Positions 48,463 to 54,939 are shown, counted from the first letter of the stretch. The stretch is DNA of 64,000 nt from a virus (IMGVR_UViG_3300029893_000001:310001-374000); one strand, 5' to 3'. Numbers and translations are program-made. The notes: generated by a model from the letters alone, not told the origin.

Positions 48463-49296
48463 TCAGGTTGATTCTGGTTTTCGCCGTTGTGCAGTCCTGA
48501 CACGGTGGCAGCAGGCACAGACCAGTTCACACTTTTGGAGTTCAGCCTTGAGAGCCTTGAGCCGACCTTGGCTAGCTAGGTCAGAAATCGAATACTGCTT
48601 CTCATACTCGGGTAGGTGATCGAAGTCCATGGCCTCCGGCGGGAACTCCCACCCACAATCGGTGCATGGATTCGCCTTGAGCTTATCCAGAAGCCTCCTG
48701 CACTTTCGAACTTTACGTTGGCGTCGAACCTTCGAGCACTCCTTGCAGGTACGGATTTGATCGAGTCGAATCGTAAGTGTGAATTCCCTTGTGGGCTTTA
48801 CTTCACCACAGTATTGACACTCACGAAGTTCTTCAGGGTCAAATCCTTTCTCCCATTCTTCAAGCTGAGATTTCCTCTGACAGAGCTTACAGTGAACAAC
48901 TGCGTCCTCAAGTAGTTTCCGAAAGCTACGAACCGAACGTTCTAATTTTGCTGTGAGTGGCACGTCCTCTAGCTTGGCTACTAGCTTCTCTTTCGCACCA
49001 CAAGAGCCGCATCTCATTTTCTTGAGCGCTGCTTTCAGAAGTTGCTTATTGCGTTCTGCGTACTTGGCGTAATAAGCGGCCCGTTCTTCTGGTGCCTTCG
49101 GTACGTACGTTGACTTCTCTTCACGTGCCGCCAACAGTCGCCGACGTTCATTGACACGCTCACGATTTTCTTTGGCCCACTTCCGCGCTTTCGCCTTGCA
49201 GCATTCCTTGCAATAGCTTTGAGGCCTCTCGTTATACACGTAGAAATCGTTGAGAGGTAAGACAGCCTCACACGCGCGGCATTGCTTTGTAGACAC
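48463..49296 (-). CDS. HNH-type zinc endonuclease-like protein, 277 aa
   Basis: GTG start 49296 (GGAAG 8 nt upstream). The N-terminal CRACEAVLPLNDFYVYN...YCKECCKAK is the zinc module often fused to phage HNH proteins. Internal ribbons CGSCGA and CQYCGEVKP follow. The C-terminus CTDCGWEFPPEAMDFDHLP...CELVCACCHRVRT is the HNH core of the small-nuclease family. It could be a free-standing (homing-like) endonuclease. Confidence 0.75.
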   Translation of the reverse strand: MSTKQCRACEAVLPLNDFYVYNERPQSYCKECCKAKARKWAKENRERVNERRRLLAAREEKSTYVPKAPEERAAYYAKYAERNKQLLKAALKKMRCGSCGAKEKLVAKLEDVPLTAKLERSVRSFRKLLEDAVVHCKLCQRKSQLEEWEKGFDPEELRECQYCGEVKPTREFTLTIRLDQIRTCKECSKVRRQRKVRKCRRLLDKLKANPCTDCGWEFPPEAMDFDHLPEYEKQYSISDLASQGRLKALKAELQKCELVCACCHRVRTAQRRKPEST

Positions 49297-49319
49297 TAGT
49301 TTCTTCCGAGAAAGACCCT

Positions 49320-49385
49320 AGTACCTATTTACAGACCCTAGCCGTCTTTTTTTTTTCTAAACTGGGAAAGGGTTTTCCGGGACCT
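49320..49385 (-). repeat. Intergenic repeat, copy 3, with A-tract
   Basis: Minus strand: GGTCCCGGAAAACCCTTTCC, CAGTTTAG, then a run of ten A, GGCTAGGGTC and AAATAGGTACTAGGGTC. Diverged but recognisable relative of the 46.87 and 48.2 kb copies. Confidence 0.4.
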
Positions 49386-49422
49386 GGGATTTCAACTTCG
49401 CTTGTCCCAGACGAAGCGATGC

Positions 49423-49626
49423 TCAGTCGTCTTCCACAAGCTTCCACAAGGACTCGATCGGTTTACGTTCTCCCAACGTGCAGCGATATCTCTCACCTCC
49501 CGTGCACGTGAATTCTACGTACGGTGTGTACGAGCCCCACTGCCCCACGGTCCAGCCAACCGAGTGAATCGTTTCGACCGTCACCTCTAGCTCGCCCACC
49601 TTGTACGTCTCGCCTACCTCAAGCAT
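49423..49626 (-). CDS. Hypothetical protein, 67 aa
   Basis: Starts MLEVGETYKVGELEVTVE; all-beta, acidic. Last gene before the hairpin wall. Unrecognised. Confidence 0.6.
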   Translation of the reverse strand: MLEVGETYKVGELEVTVETIHSVGWTVGQWGSYTPYVEFTCTGGERYRCTLGERKPIESLWKLVEDD

Positions 49627-49729
49627 GCGTCAGTCTCCTACTCTCCCCGCCCCGAGCGTCGCACGAACCCACTCCCGAACTCAAGCAGTTTCTAGGAACT
49701 CAGTCCCCTACTACCCAGTTTACCGGGTG

Positions 49730-49948
49730 CCCCAAAATCCATTTTGGATTTTGGGGCGTGAAAAACCCCCGGAGGGTTTTTCACTGGTTTTTGCAAAGCA
49801 AAAACCAACGCATTTTGCCGGGTAGGCAAAATGCGAGGCCCATTTTGCTCCGGGCAAAATGGGCGGGAGGCCGTTCGCTGGATTTTCCCCGGAGGAAAAT
49901 CCAGCCCTTAACGGCCGACTGGCCCGGGGCTTTTGCCCCGGGCCGGTC
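49730..49948. repeat. Array of seven contiguous perfect hairpins
   Basis: H1 730-756, H2 758-784, H3 785-807, H4 809-835, H5 838-864, H6 878-904 (inside an outer 7-bp stem 869-875/910-916) and H7 917-948 (positions +49000). Arms are 10-11 bp and fully complementary, most with an AAAA or TTTT core flanked by GC pairs; loops are 3-5 nt (CCGGA occurs twice). Spacers are 0-2 nt except around H6. No coding frame is plausible. The array stands exactly at the border between the operonic region and the single-gene cassettes, so a bidirectional terminator/insulator is the simplest idea. Confidence 0.85.
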
Positions 49949-50204
49949 AGTGGCAGGACACCCAGAATCCGGGCCGGACCATGACGGCCCGATTGACCCG
50001 GCGGGTGACGTGCGCCCCGTACCGATTGCACGCGGCCTGCGTTTCGGCGAGGAGCGCATCCCCGCTCGACGCTTCCGAGCGGGGCGTCGAGGAATACTCG
50101 ACGCGGGCCGGCGTCGTCGCGCCGCAGCCCGAGGCGAGCAGCACGATGCAGACGAGCAGGAGCGAGAAGAGGCCAGCGCCGAGAGCCTTGATTTCGTCCA
50201 TCAT
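49947..50204 (-). CDS. Small lipoprotein (spanin/Rz1-like size)
   Basis: In this 85-aa protein a signal peptide LFSLLLVCIVLLASGC ends in a lipobox with Cys near residue 27. The mature part is short and Arg/Ala-rich. GGGAGGACC precedes ATG 50204. It would be lipid-anchored in the cell envelope, where outer-membrane spanins act in lysis; no inner-membrane partner is adjacent. Confidence 0.75.
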   Translation of the reverse strand: MMDEIKALGAGLFSLLLVCIVLLASGCGATTPARVEYSSTPRSEASSGDALLAETQAACNRYGAHVTRRVNRAVMVRPGFWVSCH

Positions 50205-50226
50205 TATTCGGTCCTCCCTTGTGCCG

Positions 50227-50245
50227 ACTAGTATCGGGTGGGTTC
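50227..50245 (-). promoter_or_regulatory. Phage promoter element (lipoprotein)
   Basis: GAACCC-ACCC-GATACTA, ending 22 nt before ATG 50204. Confidence 0.78.
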
Positions 50246-50251
50246 GCTCCT

Positions 50252-50288
50252 CTTAAATGGAGAAGCCCCCGGGCATCCGCCCGGGGGC
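50252..50288 (-). terminator. Terminator of the zinc-knuckle gene
   Basis: GCCCCCGGGC-N4-GCCCGGGGGC followed by TTCTCCATTTAA on the minus strand. A second hairpin (50296-50324, TTGTTGCCCGG arms) overlaps the stop codon. Confidence 0.75.
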
Positions 50289-50309
50289 TATTCCCTTGTT
50301 GCCCGGAAA

Positions 50310-50780
50310 TCAGCCGGGCAACAAATCGTTCAGCTCGTCGAGGAAATCGTCGACCTCCCCGTCCGAAGCCTCCGCGGGATCCGGGGTCGGCTCGGGAGCC
50401 GGAGCGGGGGCCGGCGCCGCCTTCGGAGTCGCCTTCGGTGCGGCCGGAGGCGCCACCGGAGCCGCTCCGCCGAGGCTCGACAGATCCAGATCGTCGATCC
50501 CCAGGGACAGCGCCGGAGCGCTGGCCGGCGGAGGGGTGGGCGCAGCCTTCGGAGCCTCGGGAGCCTTCGCGGCGCCCTTGCCCTTGCCCTTCGGACAGCC
50601 CCGGGCGTTGTGCCCCTGCTCGCCGCAGGTGCCGCAGGTGTAGGTCGGGGCCGGAGCCGCCATCACCGCCGCCGTGGCCAGCGTCGAGATGGGAACGACC
50701 GCGAAGCCCATCGCGCTCAGCGCCCGCACCACCTTGCCGAACTGCTCGTCGGTCATCTTGTCGGTCATCTTCTTGCTCAT
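50310..50780 (-). CDS. CCHC zinc-knuckle protein with Ala/Pro-rich tail, 156 aa
   Basis: Start set at ATG 50780 (MSKKMTDKMTDEQ), 9 nt after AAAGGA; ATG 50786 is also possible. Residues ~49-62 are CGTCGEQGHNARGC, an exact C-x2-C-x4-H-x4-C retroviral-type zinc knuckle, which usually binds single-stranded nucleic acid. A long Ala/Pro/Lys linker and an acidic C-terminus (DDFLDELNDLL) follow, the layout seen in ssDNA-binding proteins. A 12-bp repeat doubles KMTD. Leader 50780-50820 has a GC hairpin. Confidence 0.7.
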   Translation of the reverse strand: MSKKMTDKMTDEQFGKVVRALSAMGFAVVPISTLATAAVMAAPAPTYTCGTCGEQGHNARGCPKGKGKGAAKAPEAPKAAPTPPPASAPALSLGIDDLDLSSLGGAAPVAPPAAPKATPKAAPAPAPAPEPTPDPAEASDGEVDDFLDELNDLLPG

Positions 50781-50821
50781 GATCATGATTCCTTTCCGGC
50801 GAGGCGTCCCTCGCCTCATTT

Positions 50822-50840
50822 CCTAGTATCGAATGGGTTC
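50822..50840 (-). promoter_or_regulatory. Phage promoter element (zinc-knuckle gene)
   Basis: GAACCC-ATTC-GATACTA, ending 41 nt before ATG 50780. Confidence 0.78.
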
Positions 50841-50850
50841 GTTTGGCCGA

Positions 50851-50943
50851 CTAGCGCCGCTGACGCTCCGCGTGACGCCGCGCCAACTCGGCGCGGGCCT
50901 CCTCGATCGCTAGAATCTCGTCCACGTCCAAACCGTCGTACAT
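50851..50943 (-). CDS. 30-residue small protein
   Basis: Reads MYDGLDVDEILAIEEARAE then LARRHAERQRR: one charged helix. GGAGG precedes the ATG by 10 nt and it has its own promoter. Confidence 0.65.
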   Translation of the reverse strand: MYDGLDVDEILAIEEARAELARRHAERQRR

Positions 50944-50966
50944 GGGGCAAAAACCTCCGTTCGCCG

Positions 50967-50985
50967 TCTAATATCGGCCGGGTTC
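50967..50985 (-). promoter_or_regulatory. Phage promoter element (30-aa protein)
   Basis: GAACCC-GGCC-GATATTA, ending 23 nt before ATG 50943. Confidence 0.78.
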
Positions 50986-51010
50986 GCCCAATTGACATTT
51001 CGAGAGTAGC

Positions 51011-51043
51011 TTAAACGGGCTTTGGCCCGGGTTTCCCCGGGCC
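51011..51043 (-). terminator. Terminator of the 138-aa gene
   Basis: GGCCCGGGG/CCCGGGCC hairpin, then AAAGCCCGTTTAA on the minus strand. Confidence 0.65.
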
Positions 51044-51050
51044 GCCCGCC

Positions 51051-51467
51051 TCACGCCGCCTTCGTACGGGCGGCCAGCTTGGCGGCGACCGCCTTGCTGT
51101 ACGCCGCCGCCTTCTCGTAGACCGCCGCCGCCAGGTGCAGATCGAGCCGGCCGATGCTCGACCCGAGGCACACGTGGCCCTCGGAGGGCACCCCGAGCAC
51201 CAGCTTGTTCCCCTGGCCGCAGATCCACCGCTGGAGACGCTGCCGGTTGCCGCTCGACGCCTTGGCCACGAAGACGTCGTGGACCGCGATGCGCGCCGGG
51301 CCCGGCGTCCCGTCCTCGCCGTGCATCGAGCGGAGCACGATGCCGAAGGACTTCACGCCCTCCCCGGCGGAGCCGACCTGCGCGCCGGTCGCGGCGTCCA
51401 GGTGGAAGACCAGGGCGGGGGCCAGCGGGAGATCGCGGGTGACGTCGTACGTGTTCTTCTTCGCCAT
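51051..51467 (-). CDS. Hypothetical protein, 138 aa
   Basis: Starts MAKKNTYDVTRDLPLAP; beta-rich centre and an Ala/Lys helix at the end (YSKAVAAKLAARTKAA). Higher GC than the 1-49 kb genes. Unrecognised. Confidence 0.65.
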   Translation of the reverse strand: MAKKNTYDVTRDLPLAPALVFHLDAATGAQVGSAGEGVKSFGIVLRSMHGEDGTPGPARIAVHDVFVAKASSGNRQRLQRWICGQGNKLVLGVPSEGHVCLGSSIGRLDLHLAAAVYEKAAAYSKAVAAKLAARTKAA

Positions 51468-51511
51468 GATTCACCATTCTTTCTGGGGCGCCGTGCCCCG
51501 TCGTTGTACCG

Positions 51512-51530
51512 ACTAGTATTGTCAGGGTTC
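51512..51530 (-). promoter_or_regulatory. Phage promoter element
   Basis: GAACCC-TGAC-AATACTA, ending 44 nt before ATG 51467. Confidence 0.72.
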
Positions 51531-51546
51531 GGAAAACTTGGCGGAG

Positions 51547-51662
51547 TCACATCGATGCATGGGTGGAGCCCGTGTCTCTGTGCAAGTGACTCGCTCCCGA
51601 CGAGTATGTCCCTACGTGCAGCTTGCCGGTAACGTAGAGGGAGACCGCCGGGCGGCTATCAT
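51547..51662 (-). pseudogene. Small ORF, probably frameshifted
   Basis: ATG 51662 with GGAGG gives only 16 codons. The neighbouring frame (PAVSLYVTGKLHVGTYSSG to a TGA at 51547) looks coding but has no start. A one-base shift would give one ~38-aa protein. Confidence 0.4.
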
Positions 51663-51675
51663 TCCTCCGCCATTC

Positions 51676-51694
51676 ACTACTATCAGCCGGGTTC
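51676..51694 (-). promoter_or_regulatory. Phage promoter element
   Basis: GAACCC-GGCT-GATAGTA, ending 13 nt before ATG 51662. Confidence 0.78.
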
Positions 51695-51703
51695 AAATCC
51701 CTC

Positions 51704-51741
51704 TTAAACGCGAGAAGGCCCGGGGCTTTTGCCCCGGGCCC
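51704..51741 (-). terminator. Terminator of the 65-aa gene
   Basis: GGGCCCGGGGC-AAAA-GCCCCGGGCC then TTCTCGCGTTTAA (minus strand), the model 3' module of the cassette region. Confidence 0.82.
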
Positions 51742-51743
51742 CA

Positions 51744-51941
51744 TCACCCGACCTTCCGAATCGGGGCGACGATGACTCGACTACGCAGCTCGCGCCGCTC
51801 TCGGAGCTTGCGGATCTGCAAATCGAGAAGCGCAATCGTGGCATCGAGCATTTCCCTTTCCTCGGGATCTTGCTCCCTCACACGCTTGCGCAGCGCCTCC
51901 GCTTTCTCACAGAGGAGTGCACGAATGACATGATCGTTCAT
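51744..51941 (-). CDS. Hypothetical helical protein, 65 aa
   Basis: Starts MNDHVIRALLCEKAEALRK; charged helices. GGGAGGTGAATA before ATG. Confidence 0.65.
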   Translation of the reverse strand: MNDHVIRALLCEKAEALRKRVREQDPEEREMLDATIALLDLQIRKLRERRELRSRVIVAPIRKVG

Positions 51942-51957
51942 TATTCACCTCCCACCA

Positions 51958-51976
51958 ACTACTATCGAGCGGGTTC
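51958..51976 (-). promoter_or_regulatory. Phage promoter element
   Basis: GAACCC-GCTC-GATAGTA, ending 16 nt before ATG 51941; the gap is filled by the ribosome site. Confidence 0.8.
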
Positions 51977-51989
51977 AATTGCTATTCGG

Positions 51990-52186
51990 GAGTAGGGTCA
52001 CGCGGAAATAGGAAAATGCCGACCAATTAATTTTGACCCATAAGTGGTAAAGTATGTAACCGCTCGTTCACACATTCTCACGCTTAAGTACGTATACGCT
52101 CGCAGCCATTGCGAGCTTGCTTGTACCCACTGCGAAATAGCCTAATAAGGCATGTACGCTCGCAGCCATTGCGAGCGGGGCGGGGC
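51990..52186. repeat. Gene-free stretch with repeated CTCGCA/TGCGAG hairpins
   Basis: No ORF is supported. Identical CTCGCAGCCATTGCGAG hairpins (CTCGCA-N5-TGCGAG) at 52099-52115 and 52159-52175, each preceded by TACG. Variants recur at 52223, 52738, 53188, 53816, 54231, 54939, 55193, 56430 and 57333, mostly next to promoters or gene ends. Confidence 0.6.
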
Positions 52187-52216
52187 GTTAAAAGGCTACG
52201 GGCCCCAGAGGGGCCC
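52187..52216 (-). terminator. Terminator of the 76-aa gene
   Basis: GGGCCCC-TCT-GGGGCCC with TAGCCTTTTAA on its 3' side (minus strand). A CTCGCAACGGCTGCGAG hairpin (52223-52239) precedes it. Confidence 0.7.
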
Positions 52217-52247
52217 TATCTCCTCGCAGCCGTTGCGAGAAATGGTC

Positions 52248-52478
52248 CTAGTAGTCCATCCGTCCGCTCGGAATGGGACCCGAGCCGAGCAGGTAGGCCA
52301 GCGCCTCGACCCACGCCGCTCGTCCAGCGGCCAAGTGAGACCTCAGGACGAAAATGCTTCCCAACGCTCCGACTTGCAGATCGAGAGCAAGTCGAGCCTG
52401 GTGCTCGTGGTAGCGTGCCGAGCCGACCGCTAGAGCAGCACGAGCACACTGATCACCGAAATCTTTCTCCGTGGCCAT
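52248..52478 (-). CDS. Hypothetical protein, 76 aa
   Basis: Starts MATEKDFGDQCARAALAVG; Ala-rich helices. GAGGAGGC before ATG. Unrecognised. Confidence 0.65.
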   Translation of the reverse strand: MATEKDFGDQCARAALAVGSARYHEHQARLALDLQVGALGSIFVLRSHLAAGRAAWVEALAYLLGSGPIPSGRMDY

Positions 52479-52494
52479 CGTTGCCTCCTCGCCG

Positions 52495-52513
52495 ATTATT
52501 ATCAGCTGGGTTC
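52495..52513 (-). promoter_or_regulatory. Phage promoter element
   Basis: GAACCC-AGCT-GATAATA, ending 16 nt before ATG 52478. Confidence 0.8.
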
Positions 52514-52529
52514 AATTCGTGCGCGGTTA

Positions 52530-52730
52530 AATGCGTAACGGCTGCGAGGAATCTCGCAGCCGCTGCAAACTCCCAAAGGGAAACTGGAATCCGTACTCAA
52601 TCACTTGTCCGACTTCGTTGTCGGGGTGTCTTTCGGGACCACACGATTCCCGCTTCTACGCCGAAGCTCCACGAAAGATCGTATGTTTCCAGCGTCCCTT
52701 TGGGAGCCCGATTTTTCGGTGAATCGGGCG
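52530..52730 (-). ncRNA. Candidate structured RNA (closing stem 52570-52589 / 52687-52706)
   Basis: No ORF. An 18-bp interrupted stem (12 + 6 bp with a 2x2 internal loop) closes ~97 nt containing three hairpins: GCTTC-GGCGTA-GAAGC, CGGGA...TCCCG and CCGAC-AACGAA-GTCGG, a cloverleaf-like plan. CCCGATT/AATCGGG (52709-52730) lies 5' and a strong terminator hairpin (52537-52567) lies 3' on the minus strand. It probably shares the promoter at 53130 with the upstream gene. Confidence 0.5.
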
Positions 52731-52756
52731 AACCGTTCTCGCAGCCGTTGCGAGAA

Positions 52757-53095
52757 TCAGGCGGCCGTGCCGAGCACCTTGCCCATCGACAGGAACCGGC
52801 CCTTCTCCCCGCGGAGCCTCAGGCGCAGATCCCCGCTCTCGTGGGCGTCCCGGATCTTGTCGCCGAGGCTCACCCGCACCCCCGCCTGCTTGCCCTGCTT
52901 CCTCAGGAACTCGCGGGCCTCCTCCGCCTCCTGCTGCTGCGCCTGCTGCCGCTCCTTGAACTGGCGGCGGGACTTGGCCTCGCGCTCCTTCGCCTTGCGC
53001 TCCTCGGAATCCTGCCAGAAGCGGCGCTTCACCTCCGCCGGGTCGAGGCGGCGGGTTCCGGGGACGAGCGTGGTGCGGGTCGCGTTCGTGGTCAT
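52757..53095 (-). CDS. Coiled-coil hypothetical protein, 112 aa
   Basis: Residues 25-75 are a Glu/Lys/Arg/Gln heptad-like helix (EERKAKEREAKSRRQFKERQ); the end is basic/Gly-rich. May be a nucleoid- or scaffold-like protein. Confidence 0.65.
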   Translation of the reverse strand: MTTNATRTTLVPGTRRLDPAEVKRRFWQDSEERKAKEREAKSRRQFKERQQAQQQEAEEAREFLRKQGKQAGVRVSLGDKIRDAHESGDLRLRLRGEKGRFLSMGKVLGTAA

Positions 53096-53129
53096 GATTA
53101 TTCCTCCTGGGCCGGAGCCCGTTGCCCCG

Positions 53130-53148
53130 ACTAGTATCGGCCGGGTTC
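53130..53148 (-). promoter_or_regulatory. Phage promoter element
   Basis: GAACCC-GGCC-GATACTA, ending 34 nt before ATG 53095. Confidence 0.8.
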
Positions 53149-53161
53149 GGCCGACTAGGGA

Positions 53162-53202
53162 ATTAAACGCGCAACGGCTGCGAGATTTCTCGCAGCCGTT
53201 GC
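53162..53202 (-). terminator. Terminator of the 60-aa gene
   Basis: Perfect ~15-bp hairpin built from the CTCGCAGCCGTTGC repeat and its complement, followed by GCGTTTAA on the minus strand. Confidence 0.75.
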
Positions 53203-53220
53203 TTGTGTAGAGTCAGTGGG

Positions 53221-53403
53221 TCAGGGGATGCTGACCTTCGCCTCGACCGTCGCGGAGTCGAGATCGATGGCCTCGCGGCACGAATCCACGTCCACGATGT
53301 CATCGTTACCCACGAGCACATCCCACACGAGAGATTCCGCCTGCTGGGGACTCTCGGCCGTGACTTTCACCGTCACGGTCACAGTGAACTCCTGATCTTC
53401 CAT
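53221..53403 (-). CDS. Hypothetical acidic protein, 60 aa
   Basis: Starts MEDQEFTVTVTVKVTAESP; ferredoxin-like beta-alpha-beta pattern (AESPQQAESLVWDVL). Unrecognised. Confidence 0.65.
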   Translation of the reverse strand: MEDQEFTVTVTVKVTAESPQQAESLVWDVLVGNDDIVDVDSCREAIDLDSATVEAKVSIP

Positions 53404-53421
53404 TTTGCATTTCCCTCGCTA

Positions 53422-53440
53422 ACTATTATCCGCAGGGTTG
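53422..53440 (-). promoter_or_regulatory. Phage promoter element
   Basis: CAACCC-TGCG-GATAATA, ending 18 nt before ATG 53403. Confidence 0.75.
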
Positions 53441-53451
53441 CTTGTGTAGAG

Positions 53452-53730
53452 TCAGCCCAGGTCGAAGGGGTACTCCGAAGTGACGTCGCCCCACAGACGA
53501 TCGTCGTCGCCGTAGTAGTGGTGCGTGGCCGTCTCCGGGATCACCGGATTCTCCCGGTCGTCGTTCCTGTAGACACAGAAGCGCTCCCCCGGGCAGCAGT
53601 CGCCCAGGAAAAGCATTCCCGCTCCCATCAGGACGATCGTCTCGGCCGGCGTTCCCTGCGGGGCCACGAAATGCACCACGGTGACGTCGCGGTCGCTTTC
53701 GTAGCGCACGGAGTAGTCGTTGACGTTCAT
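53452..53730 (-). CDS. Hypothetical acidic protein, 92 aa
   Basis: Starts MNVNDYSVRYESDRDVTVV; contains GDCCPGERFC. Acidic C-terminus. Unrecognised. Confidence 0.65.
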   Translation of the reverse strand: MNVNDYSVRYESDRDVTVVHFVAPQGTPAETIVLMGAGMLFLGDCCPGERFCVYRNDDRENPVIPETATHHYYGDDDRLWGDVTSEYPFDLG

Positions 53731-53749
53731 TCGGCTTTCCTCCTCAGCG

Positions 53750-53768
53750 ACTATTATCGTCGGGGTTC
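53750..53768 (-). promoter_or_regulatory. Phage promoter element
   Basis: GAACCC-CGAC-GATAATA, ending 19 nt before ATG 53730. Confidence 0.8.
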
Positions 53769-53789
53769 ACGTCCGACACGAAAAGCGCG

Positions 53790-53829
53790 TTAAATGAAAC
53801 AACGGCTGCGAGAAATCTCGCAGCCGTTG
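53790..53829 (-). terminator. Terminator of the three-helix membrane gene
   Basis: CAACGGCTGCGAGA / TCTCGCAGCCGTTG perfect hairpin with TTTCATTTAA after it on the minus strand. Confidence 0.75.
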
Positions 53830-53850
53830 CGTGCCTTGGGAACTTTGGAA

Positions 53851-54195
53851 CTACAGGACCACCCATCCCCAGAAGACGGCCCAGGCGATGAAGCGGATCG
53901 GCCAGCGGGTCCAGGAGTCATTCTGCCAGAGGCAGAGCAAAATCCAAGTGACCCCGAACGCCGGCCAGAGCGTATTGAACCACGGGATCACCTGGACGAT
54001 TCCGCACCAGATCCAGTACGTCAGCAGGAAGCACGTGGAAATGTTGCAGAAGAACTCCACCCAATCCGAGATTTCCATCTCGTTGTGCGGGGTGTAGATC
54101 GTCCGGCCCGTCTCGTGGTCCCTGTAGACCTTGTACGTGGCGCGGAGCGGGCGGATGCTCGGCTGGAGCCGGCGGATATTCTTCGGGTTGGGCAT
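53851..54195 (-). CDS. Membrane protein with about three helices, 114 aa
   Basis: Basic soluble start (MPNPKNIRRLQPSIRPLR), then hydrophobic Trp-rich segments (FLLTYWIWCGIVQVIPWF, AFGVTWILLCLW, FIAWAVFWGWVVL). Possible holin or envelope modifier; no proof. Confidence 0.7.
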   Translation of the reverse strand: MPNPKNIRRLQPSIRPLRATYKVYRDHETGRTIYTPHNEMEISDWVEFFCNISTCFLLTYWIWCGIVQVIPWFNTLWPAFGVTWILLCLWQNDSWTRWPIRFIAWAVFWGWVVL

Positions 54196-54212
54196 GGGTC
54201 GTCTCCTCGCTG

Positions 54213-54231
54213 ACTATTATCAACAGGGTTC
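54213..54231 (-). promoter_or_regulatory. Phage promoter element
   Basis: GAACCC-TGTT-GATAATA, ending 17 nt before ATG 54195; the CTCGCAGCC-type hairpin abuts its upstream side. Confidence 0.8.
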
Positions 54232-54249
54232 TCGCAGCCGTTGCGAGAA

Positions 54250-54284
54250 ATTAAAGTAAGATGGCCCCGGGTTTCCCCGAGGCC
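54250..54284 (-). terminator. Terminator of the 128-aa gene
   Basis: GGCCTCGGG-GAAA-CCCGGGGCC then ATCTTACTTTAA (minus strand). Confidence 0.72.
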
Positions 54285-54290
54285 CTCTTT

Positions 54291-54677
54291 TCATCCGAGC
54301 GGCTGACTGAGAGCCACCGCACGGCGTCGAGCGTGGATCGGATTGCTCTTCCAGAAGCGAGCCCAGAAATCGCGCTCCGCTTGCTTCGCCTCGTGCTCAT
54401 TCCTGTACTGCAATTGAACGAGCAGATCGGCGTATTCCCCATCCCACTTGGGGTCGTACTCCAGCGACTCACGAACGAGCTGGAATCCCTCCGTTTCGAC
54501 GACCGCCTCGGCCCGGAGCGCCCGGAGTCGGTACGGGACGAATCGGAGGAGCGCCTCCCGATAGTCAGCGTCGTTTGTGATGAATCGGCTCGCCTGTCGG
54601 AGCCAGTCGGCAGCCGACTGTTGCTCTTTCATGACTCGCCGATACAGCACCTCGGAGAACGGGATGATTTCTGCCAT
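54291..54677 (-). CDS. Hypothetical helical protein, 128 aa
   Basis: Starts MAEIIPFSEVLYRRVMKEQ; Arg/Glu-rich helices, no motif. Confidence 0.65.
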   Translation of the reverse strand: MAEIIPFSEVLYRRVMKEQQSAADWLRQASRFITNDADYREALLRFVPYRLRALRAEAVVETEGFQLVRESLEYDPKWDGEYADLLVQLQYRNEHEAKQAERDFWARFWKSNPIHARRRAVALSQPLG

Positions 54678-54694
54678 TCAACCTCCCTTCGCCG

Positions 54695-54713
54695 ATTATT
54701 ATCAGCAGGGTTC
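54695..54713 (-). promoter_or_regulatory. Phage promoter element
   Basis: GAACCC-TGCT-GATAATA, ending 17 nt before ATG 54677. Confidence 0.8.
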
Positions 54714-54732
54714 TGTGCGGCCGTGAATGTCC

Positions 54733-54914
54733 TTAAAGCACGAAAAGGCCCTTGCTAGGGCCCTTTCGCGGGTCATTTCGGCAAAAGCTGACCAGGCTCG
54801 GAATACCAAGGCACGTGGTCGTGTACCTTGGTTAGCCTTGCCCCTTTTCGAGTCCATTATTGGTGGCTCGCCTTACGGGTGGGAGGGTGCAGCCCGGATG
54901 GAAACGGAACGAGA
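54733..54914 (-). ncRNA. Candidate small RNA with its own promoter and terminator
   Basis: The promoter at 54921 and the hairpin terminator GGGCCC-N6-GGGCCC (54741-54767) bound ~180 nt that hold no ORF with a ribosome site; the only ATG frame is 29 codons and lacks one. Internal stem CCAAGGTAC / GTGCCTTGG (one G-T pair). A stand-alone small RNA is the simplest reading. Confidence 0.55.
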
Positions 54915-54920
54915 ACACCA

Positions 54921-54939
54921 TTTAGTATCGCCAGGGTTC
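54921..54939 (-). promoter_or_regulatory. Phage promoter element (small RNA candidate)
   Basis: GAACCC-TGGC-GATACTA; no gene starts in the 180 nt downstream. Confidence 0.78.

Noticed and set aside
49730-49948. Coding ORFs across the hairpin array (up to 103 codons)
   Set aside because: Perfect symmetry makes open frames on both strands; products are low-complexity and lack ribosome sites.
50219-51014. Long plus-strand ORFs (187, 258 codons) rich in Arg/Pro/Ser
   Set aside because: Mirror images of GC-rich minus-strand genes with promoters and terminators; no ribosome sites.
51990-52240. Possible CRISPR array from repeated CTCGCAGCCATTGCGAG
   Set aside because: Repeat spacing is irregular and the copies are hairpins shared with terminators; no spacers of uniform size.
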